Source of the DNA: Andrena cerasifolii
Lineage: Eukaryota; Arthropoda; Insecta; Hymenoptera; Andrenidae
Length of the DNA: 64,000 nt
Assembly (NCBI RefSeq): GCF_050908995.1
Contig: NC_135118.1
Location: 14,703,501-14,767,500 of the forward strand
Direction of reading: 5' to 3'
A program made the translations under genes and the position numbers. Every line of letters starts with the position of its first letter. Position 1 is the stretch's first letter. The notes under the pieces are model-generated. The model was not told the origin of the DNA, searched no databases, and saw nothing but the letters and a program-made list of their open reading frames with translations. Shown piece by piece: positions 46,501 to 59,600 of this stretch.

Positions 46501-48084
46501 CTTATACTATGACGGAAAGTAATTTCTTAATCGTTGGAATTTTAATCGTAATTTTAAGGGCGCATCGCTACCACCATTATTGAGGCCCGCGATATTTATG
46601 TATTACCCGAACGTATATTATCCAAACGCAATGGAAGACTTCCGGTTATTCTATCTGTACATATTACATAGGAAAGAGAGCGGACGTCTATTCTGATTAA
46701 CAATAGAAAAACGATATTCTTCCACCTGTTGAGAGCGACGAAGTTATTGAATTTTTATGGGGACAGTTGTGTCGCCGTCGTCAGGGATCGAGATATTTTA
46801 ATTATGTTACGGAAGCTCGAGCCTAATGTTAGGTACAGACAGTGCGGTTTCACTGACTTCATTTACGAGTTTTCACAGACATTGTCAGAGTCATATATTT
46901 TCGACTTTCACCATACGAAGAGGCCTTTATCAAACAAAAAAATAGGTTTAATTTGAGTATAGTGAATAATTATACAGCTTGAAAATCTTCAATGGAATTG
47001 ATGGTAAATTTGTATATTTTCTGCAGCTTTCAGCGACGGAAATAATTTTCGAAATAGTGCGCGTGTCTGAAGTTGCGGAATCAGAAAAGGAGCAAGAGGA
47101 AAGGAAAGAAGAAAATTGCAAATGAATAGGAAAATAAATGGAAAAGTATATTATTCCTCTAATTCTCCACGGACATACTATTTTGAAAGTTCTTTCGCAC
47201 AAATACTATTTATATTAATACGACTTTCGATATCACACTATCAATTTCATTGAAGATCCTCAAGCCACTCTGCTCGAAGGACCACGCGTTATCGAGATTA
47301 CTGAAAGAAGCTCTTCATAACGGAGTCAGTGAAACGCGCTGTGCACCCAGCTTCTGAAAAAGACTTTCGGAACGAGATCGATTTATATTAACCACAATTG
47401 TTAACCGCCCGAAGGGAGAGAAGATTGCAAATTCTATTGTCGTTGAATCGTTGCTGCAAAAGCTGGCGGGAGCAGCGCCGTCATCGGCGATGCTCCGAAG
47501 CGATGGAATCACTCGTTACTCGGGCCAGTGTCACTGTGCCCCGAAACATGATCGCGTGGCACCCTCCCATCGATAGCTATAACCGAGGACGAATTATTTT
47601 TATTAACCTCCATCCGTGTTTTGTAACTTACTGTCGTCGATTAGCGCGCCAGGTTCTCGCAGGGGTGGCGGAGCAAAACGTCGGTGTTCAACGACTCTCC
47701 GCGGCAGCCACCCCCGCGAGAACCTCGCCCGCGTCGAGGAGCCTCGAGCACGCGCGTGAAAACCACTGAAACCATTGGTCTCGGACGTAGAAATAGTTTT
47801 ACACCGTGCCATTTTATCTGCTCTTTGTTTCCCTAGCTCGATCGGGTCGTTGGGGGTGATCTATCGCCTGGTGTTTTTAGGATTCTCGCGCCGGAACGAG
47901 TGGAGAATAAAATTGTTTCCAAACGTTTAACCCTGACGTTCTGTTTGGGCCTGTTTGACCTAAAATGATCTTTAAGCGCTTGAGAGCTGCTCGGGAGAAT
48001 CTTTTGGTGAAAACTAGACAGCTATTTAAAAAAGCATGGATTTATGTAGAAGTCAGTAGAAAGATACTCGTCTATCTCGTGCCT
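43502..48084. other. 3' flank of Gbs-76A, repeat-poor
   Basis: No coding exon, MITE or tandem repeat is seen in 4.6 kb, unlike most of the window. The first part is presumably 3'UTR. An AATAAA at 45544 is weak evidence for its end; better A-rich candidates lie at 50624-50648 and 52204. Confidence 0.4.
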
Positions 48085-48810
48085 TTAAGGGGGTATACCC
48101 GTTTGAACCCTCGGAAAATGTATACATTTTGTGGATTTTTAAAGAAGTCAACGGTTTGATGCAGATTTCCCGTTTTTTAACTATGTTTACATAGTATTAT
48201 GAACTACTTATAAAAAAAGTTTCAGTTAAAAAACTATTGTTTTTCGGAAGTTACGGATACATGTCCGAAAGTCTCTCGATTTTAGACGGCTAAACGGTGG
48301 CCCTAAAAACTCGCGCTACGTTCAACCAATTCACTTCCAATTTTGCATGCAGAATCATAATAAGATTCCGCATCGTCCAACGAAGGCTTTTTTTATTTCG
48401 ATTCCCCGTTTATTATTTATAAAGGAAAAAGGTGGATTTTTCTCTTAGAAAAATTTAACCAGCTTTGATCTCTCACCATTTCTTTATTTTTCAAAATTTT
48501 CAAAATCGCCTTCGTTGGACGATGTGGAATCTTATTATGATTCTGCATGCAAAATTTGAAGTAAATTGGTTGAACGTAGCGCGAGTTTTTAGGGCCACCG
48601 TTTAGCCGTCTAAAATCGAGAGACTTTCGGACATGTATCCGTAACTTCCGAAAAACAATAGTTTTTTAACTGAAACTTTTTTTATAAGTAGTTCATAATA
48701 CTATGTAAACATAGTTAAAAAACGGGAAATCTGCATCAAACCGTTGACTTGTAAAAAAATCCACAAAATGTATACATTTTCCGAGGGTTCAAACGGGTAT
48801 ACCCCCTTAA
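48085..48810. mobile_element. TTAA hairpin element, family J (726 bp)
   Basis: TTAA at 48085-48088 and 48807-48810. The termini are GGGGGTATACCCGTTTGAAC and its exact reverse complement. The arms are nearly identical through AAATGTATACATTTT, GTTTACATAGTATTATGAAC and CTCTCGATTTTAGACGGC, so this copy has the best-preserved complementarity and is probably one of the youngest hairpins in the window. Confidence 0.92.
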
Positions 48811-51800
48811 GTAACCAGCAATTGGGAAAACTGATTGGCAATTTAAATTAATTAAATAATTTCTGCTACGGTTACTGGAGATAAAAGGGAAGATCGAGGG
48901 AGGGGATGAAATTATATTAAGAGCAGCTTCCTCGTAAGCGAATTGTACATTGTAATATAAAGGTGTGAATTAAATGGAAATCATTTCTGGCCAGATAGAG
49001 CCGAAGGAGAACAGGAAGATCTAACCGCGATCCTTCGTTTCCCATTTCATTTTTACCTTGTCGATTCAGGTCGAAAAGTTGAACGCGAATCGCTGGAATC
49101 TTTCTCTCGTGAGTTTACAATCTGTTGTTCGTTGTAATATTGAGATTTATATTTTTGTAGTCATTTTTTTGTTTTTAACTCGCCGAGTCGAACATGTTGA
49201 GCGTTCTAGTCTTTCGAATTAGCGGATATTTATGTTTACGCGGGAAAAGGGAGCCGCGCGTCGAAACGGGGCGAAAGGGAGCGCGCTCGGGGTTGTTCTC
49301 ATTCGGGGGAATACGTTTCTACGTTCGAGACGGGGGAATCAATGAAAACCATAGCCTGTAATGGTAGTATATTTTTATATGTAACGTACACGTAAGCATA
49401 CGTCGCACCTCTAGTCCGTAGAGCCGTGAGCTTTCGTCCAATTGCCGAGCCTTTTCAAGTTTCTAACGAAAAACGAAAACGGACAACGGAGCGAAACCCG
49501 ACATTAAACAGAATTAATTGCGAGAAAGCCGGAGTACCTGTGTCCTGCTGTGTGTGTGCCTGTGCAGTGTGCGTGCGTAACTGTGGTGCACGAGTTGAGA
49601 GGCCCTGAAAATGTCGATAAATGTCTGCGTCCATTTGTAACAGTTCATTTTTACTTTGTAACTGTAACTTTTAATCCGTTCCTTTACTTTTATGTTTTTC
49701 TTTTTCGATATACATATACACGTATATATATATAAATATATAGAAAGAGATAGAGAAGGAAGAAATTTGGTCGTTTCGTTTAATTTCGGCTGTGAAACAA
49801 ACGGAGAACGATTAACAGCAGACAGGCTTCGAAGGTGAATTGAAAATTCTTCCTCGCGTAGTTTATGTGCTGTCGTCTGTTTACGTCTTCCCTTTACTAT
49901 TTTTTTTTTATATATATATATAAATTCTAAGGTCGTCGCAATTCTATTCGGCTGTTGATTGTCGTTCCTTGTTTCGCGCGAAATCCAATCGTAAACAGGC
50001 GAGCAGCATTTTCACGAGTTCGACTGCGGGATTCGTTAGAATGGTAACGCTTTCATCACGCTGTTACCAGGGACGACCGTTCTCTTATTATTCGCTGAGG
50101 GAGCTCGAAAGCACGGGTCTATGGCTTCTGGGCCTGATGCCCACTAGAGATCAATGATCAGACTGAACAGGACAGTCCTAGCCGCGAGGTTGGCCTTCCG
50201 TTTTCTATGTACAAACCCGACTGAGAGGTGACCAGCTTGGAAATTACTGTTAACAGTTACGACGTTATGGAACCGACGAAATCCATAATTTTTACGAATG
50301 TTACTAGTTTGTTGAGAGTTTGCGAGAAGTTGGAAGGAAGCCGTGTGGAGGAGTGGCAAACAGCAGTGGCAGTCGTGGCAGATAGCGTTATCGGTTCTTC
50401 AAGCGTTACTTGTATACAATTCGCAGATCACTGTGCAGCATCGCGCAGATTGATTTCTCGTTATAAAATAAGTCGAAACCGTGGAATGGAGATCTTAAGT
50501 CGTAGCTTGTTGGAGAAGCTTCCTTGGGGATCGTTGACAGCACCAACCGTTTGTGAAGGGGCCTTACGATTAGTGTTTCTTTGTAGCCTAATCCTTCGCC
50601 GCAAAACACATCGAAAGTACGGGATAAATAAATAAATAAACAAATAAAATTATATCGTTGATGCTATGACTTTCGAGGAAACAAATATTTTTTTAAGATC
50701 GCTGACAGCGTCTGCTACTTGTGATAATATCCCAGGGATTCTTCCACGCGCTCCATGCTTTCTACTAATTTCGCAACGGGCAATCATTCTCCGCGCTGCT
50801 TTACGAATTGCGCTGCACGCTGCTTCCTAATACGAAACGATAATACTCATCGCAAACGCGTCGAATGCCAGCGATAAAGTTTCAGTATATTCTAAATATC
50901 CTGGCCGTTCTGTTTTGCAGTGTCTGATATTTTGTATGTCGATGATTTAATTGACGAAAGTGTAACCGCGGGTGTCAGGAATGGAGTAAAAAAAAAAAAA
51001 AACGAGGCGAATGTCGCACAGAGAGTGTTATTGATATAAAAATAATCATTGGACACGATTTTTTCTTTTTTTTTTGATCGGTCGAAGGCCACGGTACGAT
51101 AATTGCGCGAATTAAAAGACACGCGTCTCTCCGCGCTCGCGCGGGACGCCCGCGCGAATGCGAGGGACGTGTTTGTCGATATTCTACGTTATCTACCAGA
51201 TTTTCCACATGCGCGCGACATTCTGAAAATTCATGGGGTGTCGTCGAAGCTGCGCATGAAATATACATCGTTCTAATCGAGAACTATCACTGTCCGTTAA
51301 GCGTATACTTATTTATCCTTCTCGTACAAAGCGTAGGCTTATTGGATTTCACGCGCCGTGGAGTTCAACATTTAACAAAGCACAGCAACGTTACGTTTTA
51401 CATTATTCCCTAGATATTTTACAATACTTCACGAAACTGCGTACAAAATGCTTCTTTTTTTATACAGTTTCCGCGGAACGAACAACACGCTAGCGAGCAC
51501 CGTTGTTTGCCAATAAATCACGCATCGCGAAGATATTCGAAATTAATGTCCGCTACGAGGAAGTAACGTTTGCCAATCGAGCCTTTCAGCAGCCAACGCC
51601 AGGCTCCAGCAACGTGCCTCGGCGATTTCGCGTCGATTTCATTGTCGTTAATTCGAAATATATATCGTGTTTTAAAAGTGCAAGTGACTTTTCCGTTCGT
51701 CAAGGGTAGTAGTCACCCCACCGTTTCCTCCCTAGCTTAAAGTATTCGGTGTGTGGGGTCGGTGGAGTTGGCTTCTGAGCTGGCAGAATCTTCGGGAAGA

Positions 51801-52306
51801 GCGGCAACGTTACTTCAGACTGATACGGCGACGAAACGTTTATGTAGGTTTATTAAAAAGAAACAGCGATCAGGTTGTAGCTGTTTAATGGTAATCTCGC
51901 AGCGTAGCGTCCGATTGATTATTTACCTATTCCCCTTTCTCCTATTTCTTCTTTTGTCCCCCTCGTTAAGTGTCGATCGTTGGTGAGACTATACTCGTTT
52001 GGATGTTTCTGTAGTTAGGGTAAGGTTTCGCGTTTATTGTTACACAGAAGGAGAATACGGCGTGGGTGGTAGCGTTAAGATATTCGGGAGACACGGTTGA
52101 GCTAGCGAGGAGCGAATGGATAATGGAGGAATGAAGTATCTAAATACGTATACATAGACGTATATAATATATCTGTAACTCATGTTCTATATGTTATTAA
52201 GACAATAAATGGAAGACCGATCGATAGCTTACTCTTCTATTCCTGCGGGGACGTTTCCTGTTGGCCTCTGTGACGAATTAATTTCGATCGATAGCAAGGT
52301 GGTTAT
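48811..52306. other. repeat-poor non-coding sequence
   Basis: No coding exon recognised. Contains (TA)n-like runs near 49727 and 49910. Possible poly(A) signals: repeated ATAAATAAATAAATAAAC at 50624-50641 and AATAAA at 52204-52209. It could be a very long 3'UTR or a non-coding RNA; the sequence does not decide. Confidence 0.35.
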
Positions 52307-53046
52307 TTAAGGGGTCATGCTCAGTCAGGAGGCCGAAAAAGGGTGGTCTTTGGAAATTTTTTACTCCTAAGCTATAACATATTTCTTAAAAAATCTTTTT
52401 TCCTTTTAAGGGTTGCATCTAGCACCGTGCATCGTATTTTTTTTTAATTAAAAATTTTTATCAATATGTAAGTTATTGTCCATCACTCGAAGGTTCTCTA
52501 AAAACAAAGGCTTCTGCGGTGACCACTGCTGCTCGAAAGTCGATCATCTAAAATAAAATATTCAAAGGAATTTACTTATTATATTTTATTATCTAGTATT
52601 TGAACGAAGAATTTTTTTATCCGATGTTTAGTTTTCTTTTAATTGACGAAAATCAGGCACGATTTATGATAAAAATTGAAACTTTTACTTTAAACATCAG
52701 CCATTTTTCCCCAAATCAATATTTCGAAAAATCCTTCGTTCAAATACTAGATAATATAATATAATAAGTAAATTCTTTTGTTTTTTGTATTTTAGATGAT
52801 CAACTTTCGAGCAGCAGTGGTTACCGCAGAAGCCTTTTTTTTAGAGAGCCTTCGAGTGATGGACAATAACTTAATTATTGATAAATATTTTTAAATAAAA
52901 AATTACGATTTTTAAATAAAAAATTACGACAGTACTAGATGCAATCCTTAAAAGGAAAAAAGATTTTTTGAGAAATGTGTTATAGCTTTTGAGTAAAAAA
53001 TTTCTAAAGACCACCCTTTCTTTCGGCCTCCTGACTGAGCATGACT
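52307..53046. mobile_element. TTAA hairpin element, family D (about 740 bp)
   Basis: TTAA at 52307-52310 opens GGGGTCATGCTCAGTCAGG; the right arm ends with the inverted counterpart at about 53046, where the terminal CCCCTTAA has decayed. The arms are strongly complementary. The shared core (GCGGTGACCACTGCTGCTCG) is 209 bp from the TTAA, inverted in the right arm. The right-arm frame reads CGNHCCSKVDHLKYKK and continues with LVFERRIFRNIDLGKNG. Confidence 0.85.
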
Positions 53047-54072
53047 TGCACGCATGTATGTTAAATATTCCGGGGCATATAGCAGAGTATTATAACTGGC
53101 AAATAAAGTGTAATTTCTTCTTCAAGTAGCGTAAGTGAAATGTATAAAAGTGTGGCTATGCACAGACAGCGCGAATTGTTCGTCGTCCTGAGTAATTATA
53201 GCCGGTGGTTTAATATAATAGTATAAAGTCACTGTTACGTGACATAAACCCGCCACAGGAGTACAATAATTTCACGATTTCATTAAATAATCCGATGACT
53301 ATTATCGGCAACTGCGACACAGTAATCTGAGGTCACTTGAAAAACCTTCGGTTTATCACCTGCGTTGATATAACAAAGTGTACCTCGCGATTCCATAAAT
53401 CGCACGGTATCATTAATGTTTTGTTCCCGATAGAACTTCTTTTTACTCCTTTCTTGAAAATGCCCGTATTAAGAATCGTGTAAAAAAGTAAAAGTATCGT
53501 TCTGCTTGCTCGTAAGATTCACTGTGTATGTATGTCTCTTTTTTTTGAGAGAATAGAGTAACGGCAGGAGGGTTTTAATTAATTAATTTCCATCGAAAGA
53601 CGGTGCAGCGAGCAGCTTAAAATAATTGCACCGTACCTTCTGGTAGGCCAAGATTCCTCGTGTATTTTTAGAGGGCTCTAAGCTGCGCCCGAAGAGAAAC
53701 AACTCGTATATCGCGTTTGCCATTGTTTTGCATTGCACAAGCGTGACGATTTTTCAAAACTTGCATCTATATTTATGACGCGTCGATACGAACTCGATCG
53801 CTGTATTTGCAGGGCTCGATTTACATTTCACTCTCAAGTATCTGCAATCGCAGCTCCGGCAATTACGCTCGCTCAAATATCGCGGATCGTGTTTTACTTT
53901 TTGTCCTAGTAGAAGCGCAGCGGGTCTCCATTTATCTGCGCCTTGTTTACTTGGCAATATAATTATATTCGGTTGTATGAACACTTGCGCATATCGATGC
54001 ACCAGATTTCGATAAAGTATAATCAATATGTTTTCAGTCGAACCCTCTGTTACAGATTAGGCGTATATTATA
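53047..54072. other. non-coding sequence
   Basis: Nothing recognised. Confidence 0.4.
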
Positions 54073-54589
54073 CTAGCAAACTACCCTCGCGCTTTGCTTC
54101 GGGCCTAAGAGATATTAAGGACTCCACGAAAACACATTTCACCCTTCTCACCACCCCGTTGATTGGGGAAAAGTCCTGAAATTGATTTTTAGGAATTTAT
54201 GTGGTTAACCTTTTGAAGTAAAAACCAAGTTCATATCTAATCGGGCCGAAGAGATTTTTAAGAAATCCGTGGAAACACATTTCACCCCTTTTCACTCCCT
54301 TAGGGGTTGATTATGGCAAAATGTTAAATCTGGTTTTTAGGGATTTGTGTGGGTAACCTTTGTAAGTAAAAACCAAGTTGATATCTAATCGGGCATAAGA
54401 AATAATAAGGAGTCCGAGAAAACATATTGCACCCCCCTTTTTACCCTCTTCGGGTTGGAATTTTAAAAAATCTCTTATCGAGCTCCTACGTCGCAAACGG
54501 AATATACCCTCCGAATTTCATGTTTCTAGGGTCAGCGGTTTGGGCTGGATGGTGATGAATCAGTGACACATCGATTATATAAGTATAGA
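54073..54589 (-). mobile_element. Helitron-like element with both ends (517 bp)
   Basis: On the minus strand the element reads A|TCTATACTTATATAATCG ... CCCGAAGCAAAGCGCGAGGG, then TAGTTTGCTAG|T. It has a 5' TC, a GC-rich near-hairpin about 10 bp before the 3' end, a terminal CTAG, and A and T as the flanking bases. These are all the Helitron hallmarks. The interior has about three diverged tandem units of 142-148 bp homologous to the array at 36825-37440. No helicase is encoded. Confidence 0.78.
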
Positions 54590-54625
54590 TAGAAATTTCT
54601 ATTACAGAACTAGACATTTTCCCTG

Positions 54626-55353
54626 TTAAGGGGAATCCTGTTTTATGGGCTGAAAACATAGCAAAATTCAGAATTTTTTTTTTAAGAAACTAGCATTTGG
54701 ATTCATCTGAAATTTGGACTATGTTTTTATGCATCCTTAAAGAAGGTTGCTGTTTTTTTATATTCATTTTTAATAATAAATATAGGAGTTATGCATCACG
54801 CTGTGCAAAACTTGTCGTCCACTGGTGTGCACGATATTTACCTTCCAGGTAATCTGAAACAGAAAAATGAAACGGCGTTTTACTTTGCACATATGTAGCT
54901 TCAATTTCATGAACCAGAATACCTCTAAGTTCTATGCTTCTTTTGTTACATAAGAAAATTGGCGCAAAATTGTATAGCAAAAATTAAGGGTTCAGACCTT
55001 TCAGTTTGAAAACTCTCCACACTGTTCAGCCAATTTTTTTGTTTTAGTGGTTCATCAATTTCAAGCTACATATGTATAAAATAAAACGCCGTTTTATTTT
55101 TCTGCTTCAGATTAACTGGTAGATAAATATCATACATACCAACGGACGGCGAATTTTGCGCGGCGTGATGGTCGATCATGCATAACTACTATATTTATGG
55201 TTAGAAATTAATAAAAAAAAAACTGCAGCTTCTTCAAAGATGCATCAAAACGTGGTCCAAATTTCAGATGAATCGAATCGCTGATTTCTTAAAAAAAAAT
55301 TCCCCAAAATTTGCTATGTTTTTCGCCCAAAGAATAGGACCCCCCACCCTTAA
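54626..55353. mobile_element. TTAA hairpin element, family C copy 2 (728 bp)
   Basis: TTAA at 54626-54629 and 55350-55353. The left terminus is GGGGAATCCTGTTTTATGGG and the right its inverse with small changes. The same family as 4699-5444, with shared blocks such as TAATCTGAAACAGAAAAATG and CGGCGAATTTTGCGCGGCGT. The arms pair along the whole length. Confidence 0.87.
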
Positions 55354-56435
55354 AGCGTCTTCTTTCTGATCAAATGCTTCAGTGCTGGTCGATTGTGTCG
55401 GTCGAGTGGAGTGAAAAGAAAAGAAACTCGTGTAGTTCAAAATGGCAACTTTTTATTACGAAAAAAAAAATGGGAACAAATGGACATTAAACAAACGGCT
55501 TAAGTCGACGTTAGAAAACGGCTAAGTTGCCTGGAAAGCAGTACCCTATGGTTACCCTGTGTCTTTTTCTCGTTGCAGTTGTAAGTACCCTTGAATAAAA
55601 GCAGTGTTCGTCTCTCAGGTCAGTCTTTATAGCGTTTCATTGTTTTTTTTTTTTTTTTTTTTTTTTTTGGTCACCGAATTATCGAAAACACGAAAGAGAT
55701 TAATCGAAAAGCTTACGTGCCTCGGAGGCACTGGACGCGTTTCGCGCAAGGAATGGTGGCTTTACATTTGTATAAATAAATACAACTAATGCCTCGTATC
55801 GTGAATATTCACAGGTCTAACGATTATCTACCGATTACATCACTGTCTTCTTAAATTACACGACAATGACATAGGATTAGCGATCACAAAATAAAGACGG
55901 CACTCGATGCAAGTGTCCCGTTCAGTACACACACGCCCGTAAGTCACAACGAACACAGCTTATTTAAAATGAATGTTAATTTTCGCATTACTCGATCCTC
56001 CTGGAATAAAGGATTCTTCTTCCCCGTTGACAATGCCTGAATAGTTGATCCGACCCCTCTGCTCAGACCCTCCGGTCCTAAAAATCAATTTCACACGCTC
56101 CTGGCTCCATCCGAACGCCTTTCAGTACTAAAATTTGAACGCTTCCACCTTGTGCGGGAATCTCGTAATTACGTGTGTCATCCCTATCCGCCGGACGCCT
56201 CTGGGGCGTCCGCCGCACGGTACTCGGTGTCCGAATGCTCGCGAGCATTCACAGTACCTGATGGGTTATTATCGCTTCCCCTTTCGAACAATCCTCTCGA
56301 CAGAATACTGTTCCCTTCTCTTTAGAGTCTTCTTCATTTCCAGACGTCAGCGAACGCCCTCAAGATTTGCGTTCCACTTCCTGGAAGCTGACTTTGTAAA
56401 CCCCGTGCGCTTTTCTTAAATCTTCGACGAAGAGC
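55354..56435 (-). other. 3' flank of the pipe-like gene
   Basis: Probably contains the 3'UTR of the gene ending at 56436. On the minus strand the first AATAAA-type signal noticed is at 55452-55457. A run of 26 T lies at 55643-55668. No other coding sequence recognised. Confidence 0.4.
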
Positions 56436-56632
56436 TTACAAGCTGTTGCTCCCAAACGATGGCACGCTCTTCGTCAATTTCAAGGCCCTCAGCTGTTTGT
56501 ACAAGCGTTGCTTGCAGAACTGATAGAACTCGATCTCCCGGGTGAAGTTACTGCGCACCATGTCCTTCACTTCCTCGCTGACTGGGGGCTTGAAGAAGTT
56601 TCGGTTGATCCTGGTGAACGAGTTCACCTCGT
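56436..56632 (-). CDS. pip: pipe-like gene, terminal exon e
   Basis: Acceptor CACGTTCATTTCAG. Encodes DEVNSFTRINRNFFKPP through VPSFGSNSL and a TAA stop at 56436-56438. Includes the ENEFYxF-like segment (REIEFYQFCKQRL) seen near the C-terminus of 2-O-sulfotransferases. Confidence 0.92.
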
Positions 56633-59600
56633 CTGAAATGAACGTGCCTTGAGTTTGTATAATTGGTTAATTAAGGGATGAATCGCAACGCGGCTCCTGC
56701 GACTCTTTCTCTCGGCGCAAGCTGTTTTGTATGCAAAGTGCTTTCTTATCGTGATTATAGGTTCGTGACGTGTACAGTTACGTGTAAACAGAGGAACAAA
56801 AGAATTACCGTAGTAGACGTCGGTGGCGCCTCGGAAAAATCGGGGTATATAATTTTCCAACACCGTGAGAGTGGTATTCACGTCCTCTAGTACGCCGACC
56901 ACAGCGTAGTGCTTCTCCACTGCCAATTTCGCTCGTTCCAGGGCACCCACAGTGTTGAACGGTCTTAGTGGAAAAAAGAAGAGGTTTTTAATGAGTCTAG
57001 CATCAATTTACGATGCAAATAGAGTACCTCGGTCTTATTTAACTCTTAAATAGAATTTTAAGTTCCCATCCACAGAATTAGGGTTTATACAAAAACCAAC
57101 TTTGAAAAAACCGGCTTTCGAATTTTCACAAAAATGTATAATTGAAATGGTAAATGAATGTTTGTACTTATTTTAAAAAAATTAATAAATAGAACCATAA
57201 AATAGACTGCATACAAAACCAAATAAAAAACTAAAATAACTAACATCCGCACTTTTGAAAAAAACCGGCTTTCGAATTTTCACAAAAATGTATAATTGAA
57301 ATAGTAAATGGATGTTTGTACTTATTTTAAAAAAATTAATAAATAGAACCATAAAATAGACTGCATACAAAACCAAATAAAAAACTAAAATAACTAACAT
57401 CCGCACAAAAATCTTTTAAAAGGTGGTACCAAATTATAAATGTTTATTACATTTAGTATTTTTATATTATTATAGTAAACTGTTACCTACTACAATGTGC
57501 TTGTCTCCGCGGCGATTTCAAGTAAAAATATTAACGTTTCTAATTAAATAATTCATTTCTGCATATTAATTGAAGGGTCGGATGCAATAAGGTGATCAGC
57601 GCTCGAAAAATGGGAAAAATTATTGTCCAAACGCTAAGAAAGATTGGAAAATTAAATGTTGTTAAACTGAATTTTAAAAAAATATATTGATGTAAAGCTC
57701 GTCGCGACACACATTTTTTCTATTTACAGTTTGTTTATCCAAGCATTACTATTCCAGCTAAAAATTATAAACTAAAATTTTTTAGCGACAAACCCTAAAC
57801 AGAATACCTAAACTAAAGATGCCCACATATTCCTAGTTCCAACGACGCCGGAGAAATCAGTGTGCACAGTTGAAGAGTCCTTGTAGAAAACACTGTACGT
57901 GGCAAGATTAAACAAAACAATTTTTTATCCGAAACTGTTCTACGTTCCAATGATAATAATATAGTATAGAATTTGATTTTTTAACACTTACAGTGTTTTC
58001 TACAAGGACTCTTCAATTACCTTCATCATCAAAGAAGTTATTTCCAGTCACAGAAGCTTTTACATTCCTGGTGCTGTTTTTCTACAGGCTAAACTATATA
58101 ATTCGATGAAAATTTGGGTGCCATTTTAATGGATCAAAACAGGAAGCAGAGTTCTTGAGTATTCTTTTCAATACACCCTGTATAGGGATAACTTGCGAAG
58201 ATTATCACGTTAGCGTGTGGAAGTGTAGGTTTAAATGGAACCTACGTGCATTTCTCGCTGTGCCCGCAGAAGAAGAGCGTCTGTCTGCGATGATCGCCGA
58301 TCCCCTCGTGGATCTCGCCCTCCAGGTATCTGCATTCACGGTCCGCCTTAAGTACACAGGACTCGAAATCCTTCTTCAGCCAATTGGGATCGGGCAGAGG
58401 CAGGTCTGGAAATATTTGCTTTCTCTCCACGTAATACCAGGGCGCTCGCACGTAATAGTACCATGATATCACTCTTTCAACAGGATCCCTGACTATATTG
58501 ATGTAAATTGGCTGCGGCAGGTTGAATCTGGAAGGAAAAAACGACGAGTCTCAGATGCTCTGCAGGATTCACGATGAAGTGGTTCCGGGTAATCCACTTT
58601 ATTCCTTCGGTTCTCTTTTGTGTTGGGGAATCAGTGTTTGGACGAATGTAGTCGGCAGTCTAGTTAATTGATGTATTTTATACATTCTGTTGTTCTATAA
58701 ATATTTTATCGCGCAGTGCAAGAACAGCACACTTTGTTCCTTAAAATCTGGGGACTCTATACGGAAATTAGGGATGAAGCTCTGATCTAATTCAACGCCA
58801 CTCCTTCAGCCTACTTACTCTGTGAAATTGGTGAAGCATACATGTTTTATGTACACGGACGGTTCTGAGTAGCTACTGACCATCCTGGCAAGCTGCAGCT
58901 GAAAAGAAATATACCACTGAGTAATAATGCAGTACTAGATGCTTATTTATTTTTATTTGCAGAAGTAGAATATATCGGATGGACATTTGTTATCTTCAGT
59001 TTCTCCGAATGATAGCCTATTGGACATCGCAAATAATTCCAATCAATGCAGTCTGTATTTTATTCATTTTTTATCCAACTTGACATGGAGCTTTAAGGGT
59101 CATGCCTAGTTGGCAGACGAAAAAGAACGTCATTTTCGGGATTTTTTTGTGAAAAATGTGATGTATGTTTCTTAGAAGTATTTGCTTATTTTAGAAGTAT
59201 ATATATTCGGCAACCCTCAGGAATTTTGTTATAGGAAAATATTAAATAATGAAGGAATAACAGCCACTATCGCGGAAGCTGTTTTTATAATGGCGCTGCG
59301 CGGTGAGCACAATTTCTCCGAGCCGGATTATATGAAATCGAAAGGTGAAGAAGATTCTGTTAATATATGAGTTTATCTGGTTCGTGAACGAAGGATTTTT
59401 GAAAAAATTATTTCAGACAAAATGGCGGTCGTTTAACGCAAAACCATGATTTTTCGATGTCTGAATTGTTCGGTTTTAGTGAATTAAAAGTAGAGTTTTC
59501 ATCAAAAACAAAAATCCTTCGTTCACGAACTAGATGAACTCATATACTAACAGAATCTTCATCACCTTTCGATTTTAGATGATCCAGCTCGGAGAAATCG

